DNA of 14,357 bases from NCBI GenBank assembly GCA_003164255.1, contig PLST01000405.1, positions 1 to 14,357 on the forward strand, given 5' to 3'. The notes beneath the pieces were generated by a model. That model was not told where the DNA came from, searched no databases, and saw nothing but the letters and a program-made list of their open reading frames with translations. Shown here one piece after another: positions 14,098-14,357 of the stretch; position 1 is the first letter of the stretch; every line of letters starts with the position of its first letter. Both the position numbers and the translations under genes were made by a program. The stretch comes from Acidobacteriaceae bacterium. Lineage in GTDB: Bacteria; Acidobacteriota; Terriglobia; Terriglobales; Acidobacteriaceae.

Positions 14098-14150
14098 CTG
14101 ACCGCTTGGATAAAAAACAGATTTAAATGTGGTTAGCTTGCGGGACCGCT

Positions 14151-14357
14151 CTATGGCACAGTGAACGGGCGGAAGCCGTCCGTTGGGAACAGGCCGGTGG
14201 GCCCAGTAGCCGTGGAAGGCTGCTCGCGGAACATGAACCGGACAAAGAAGCCGGCGGAGGCGGACGAGTAGTCGCGGGTGTTGTTGGCGCCGAAGAACAC
14301 GCCGGCAAAACAGTGCGGGCTGATCTGGTAAGCAACCTGGCCGCGCACGTCGTAGTT
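14151..14357 (-). CDS. C-terminal end of an outer-membrane barrel protein, possibly cellulose synthase subunit BcsC (5' end outside window)
   Basis: The minus-strand frame is open from the window edge to a stop at 14151, giving 68 residues (69 codons with the stop) of the C-terminus. It begins NYDVRGQVAYQISPH and shows alternating beta-strand patterns (VAYQISPHCFAGVFFGANN, AGFFVRFMF), as expected for the last strands of an outer-membrane barrel. A polar tail of about 20 residues follows. The NNTRDYSSASAGFFVRFMF phrase resembles the end of BcsC-type cellulose export proteins. With so little sequence the family call is moderate; any outer-membrane porin-like protein is possible. A GTG inside the frame at 14348 is unlikely to be the start because the strand pattern runs through it. 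Confidence 0.55.
   Translation of the reverse strand, partial: NYDVRGQVAYQISPHCFAGVFFGANNTRDYSSASAGFFVRFMFREQPSTATGPTGLFPTDGFRPFTVP

Overview
The window looks like a chromosomal segment of a GC-rich Acidobacteriota-type bacterium (class Terriglobia is my best guess). This rests on gene content and protein style: a cysteine-rich CcmH, a carboxypeptidase-regulatory-like secreted protein, a Tat-exported hydroxypyruvate-isomerase-like protein, and a stand-alone KdpD sensor fragment. It is not based on a marker gene. I see no rRNA, tRNA, CRISPR, transposase or phage gene.

Layout. Positions 1-2780 (+) are the 3' end of a cytochrome c maturation cluster: the end of ccmF, ccmH, a 92-residue CcmI-like membrane protein, and a secreted/membrane-anchored protein with a similar C-terminal helical hairpin. 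A perfect 9-bp hairpin terminator follows at 2900-2930. Positions 2974-4299 (+) hold two small membrane-protein genes, a DUF4149-like protein and a CPBP/CAAX-type intramembrane protease. Positions 4417-6224 (+) hold a YchF-type P-loop protein with a changed switch II motif, and a ZIP metal transporter 2 nt behind it.

At 6233-8563 a polyprenol-phosphate-mannose-synthase-like glycosyltransferase (-) diverges from a large GT-C-like membrane protein (+). The two may form a donor-synthesis and transfer pair. At 8715-11255 (+) lies a HAMP-PAS histidine-kinase-like protein whose phosphoacceptor histidine is replaced by arginine. It is followed 3 nt later by a protein holding only the cytoplasmic input half of KdpD (KdpD domain plus Usp domain). 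A Tat-exported TIM-barrel isomerase-like gene (11450-12376) has CTC-rich leucine codon use unlike the adjacent KdpD-like gene, and lies between two copies of a repeat of about 41 bp. Positions 12461-13992 (-) form a tightly overlapping pair, an SPFH/virion-core-like protein with a C-terminal zinc ribbon and a triple-zinc-ribbon protein. The right edge holds the C-terminus of an outer-membrane barrel protein, possibly BcsC (-).

Three intergenic spaces (4307-4354, 8567-8594, 14063-14097) carry degenerate 7-bp tandem arrays of similar consensus. The most notable points are the His-to-Arg kinase paired with a split KdpD, the SPFH/zinc-ribbon pair, the heptamer arrays, and the repeat-flanked, codon-divergent isomerase gene. 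All gaps between genes are shorter than 300 bases.
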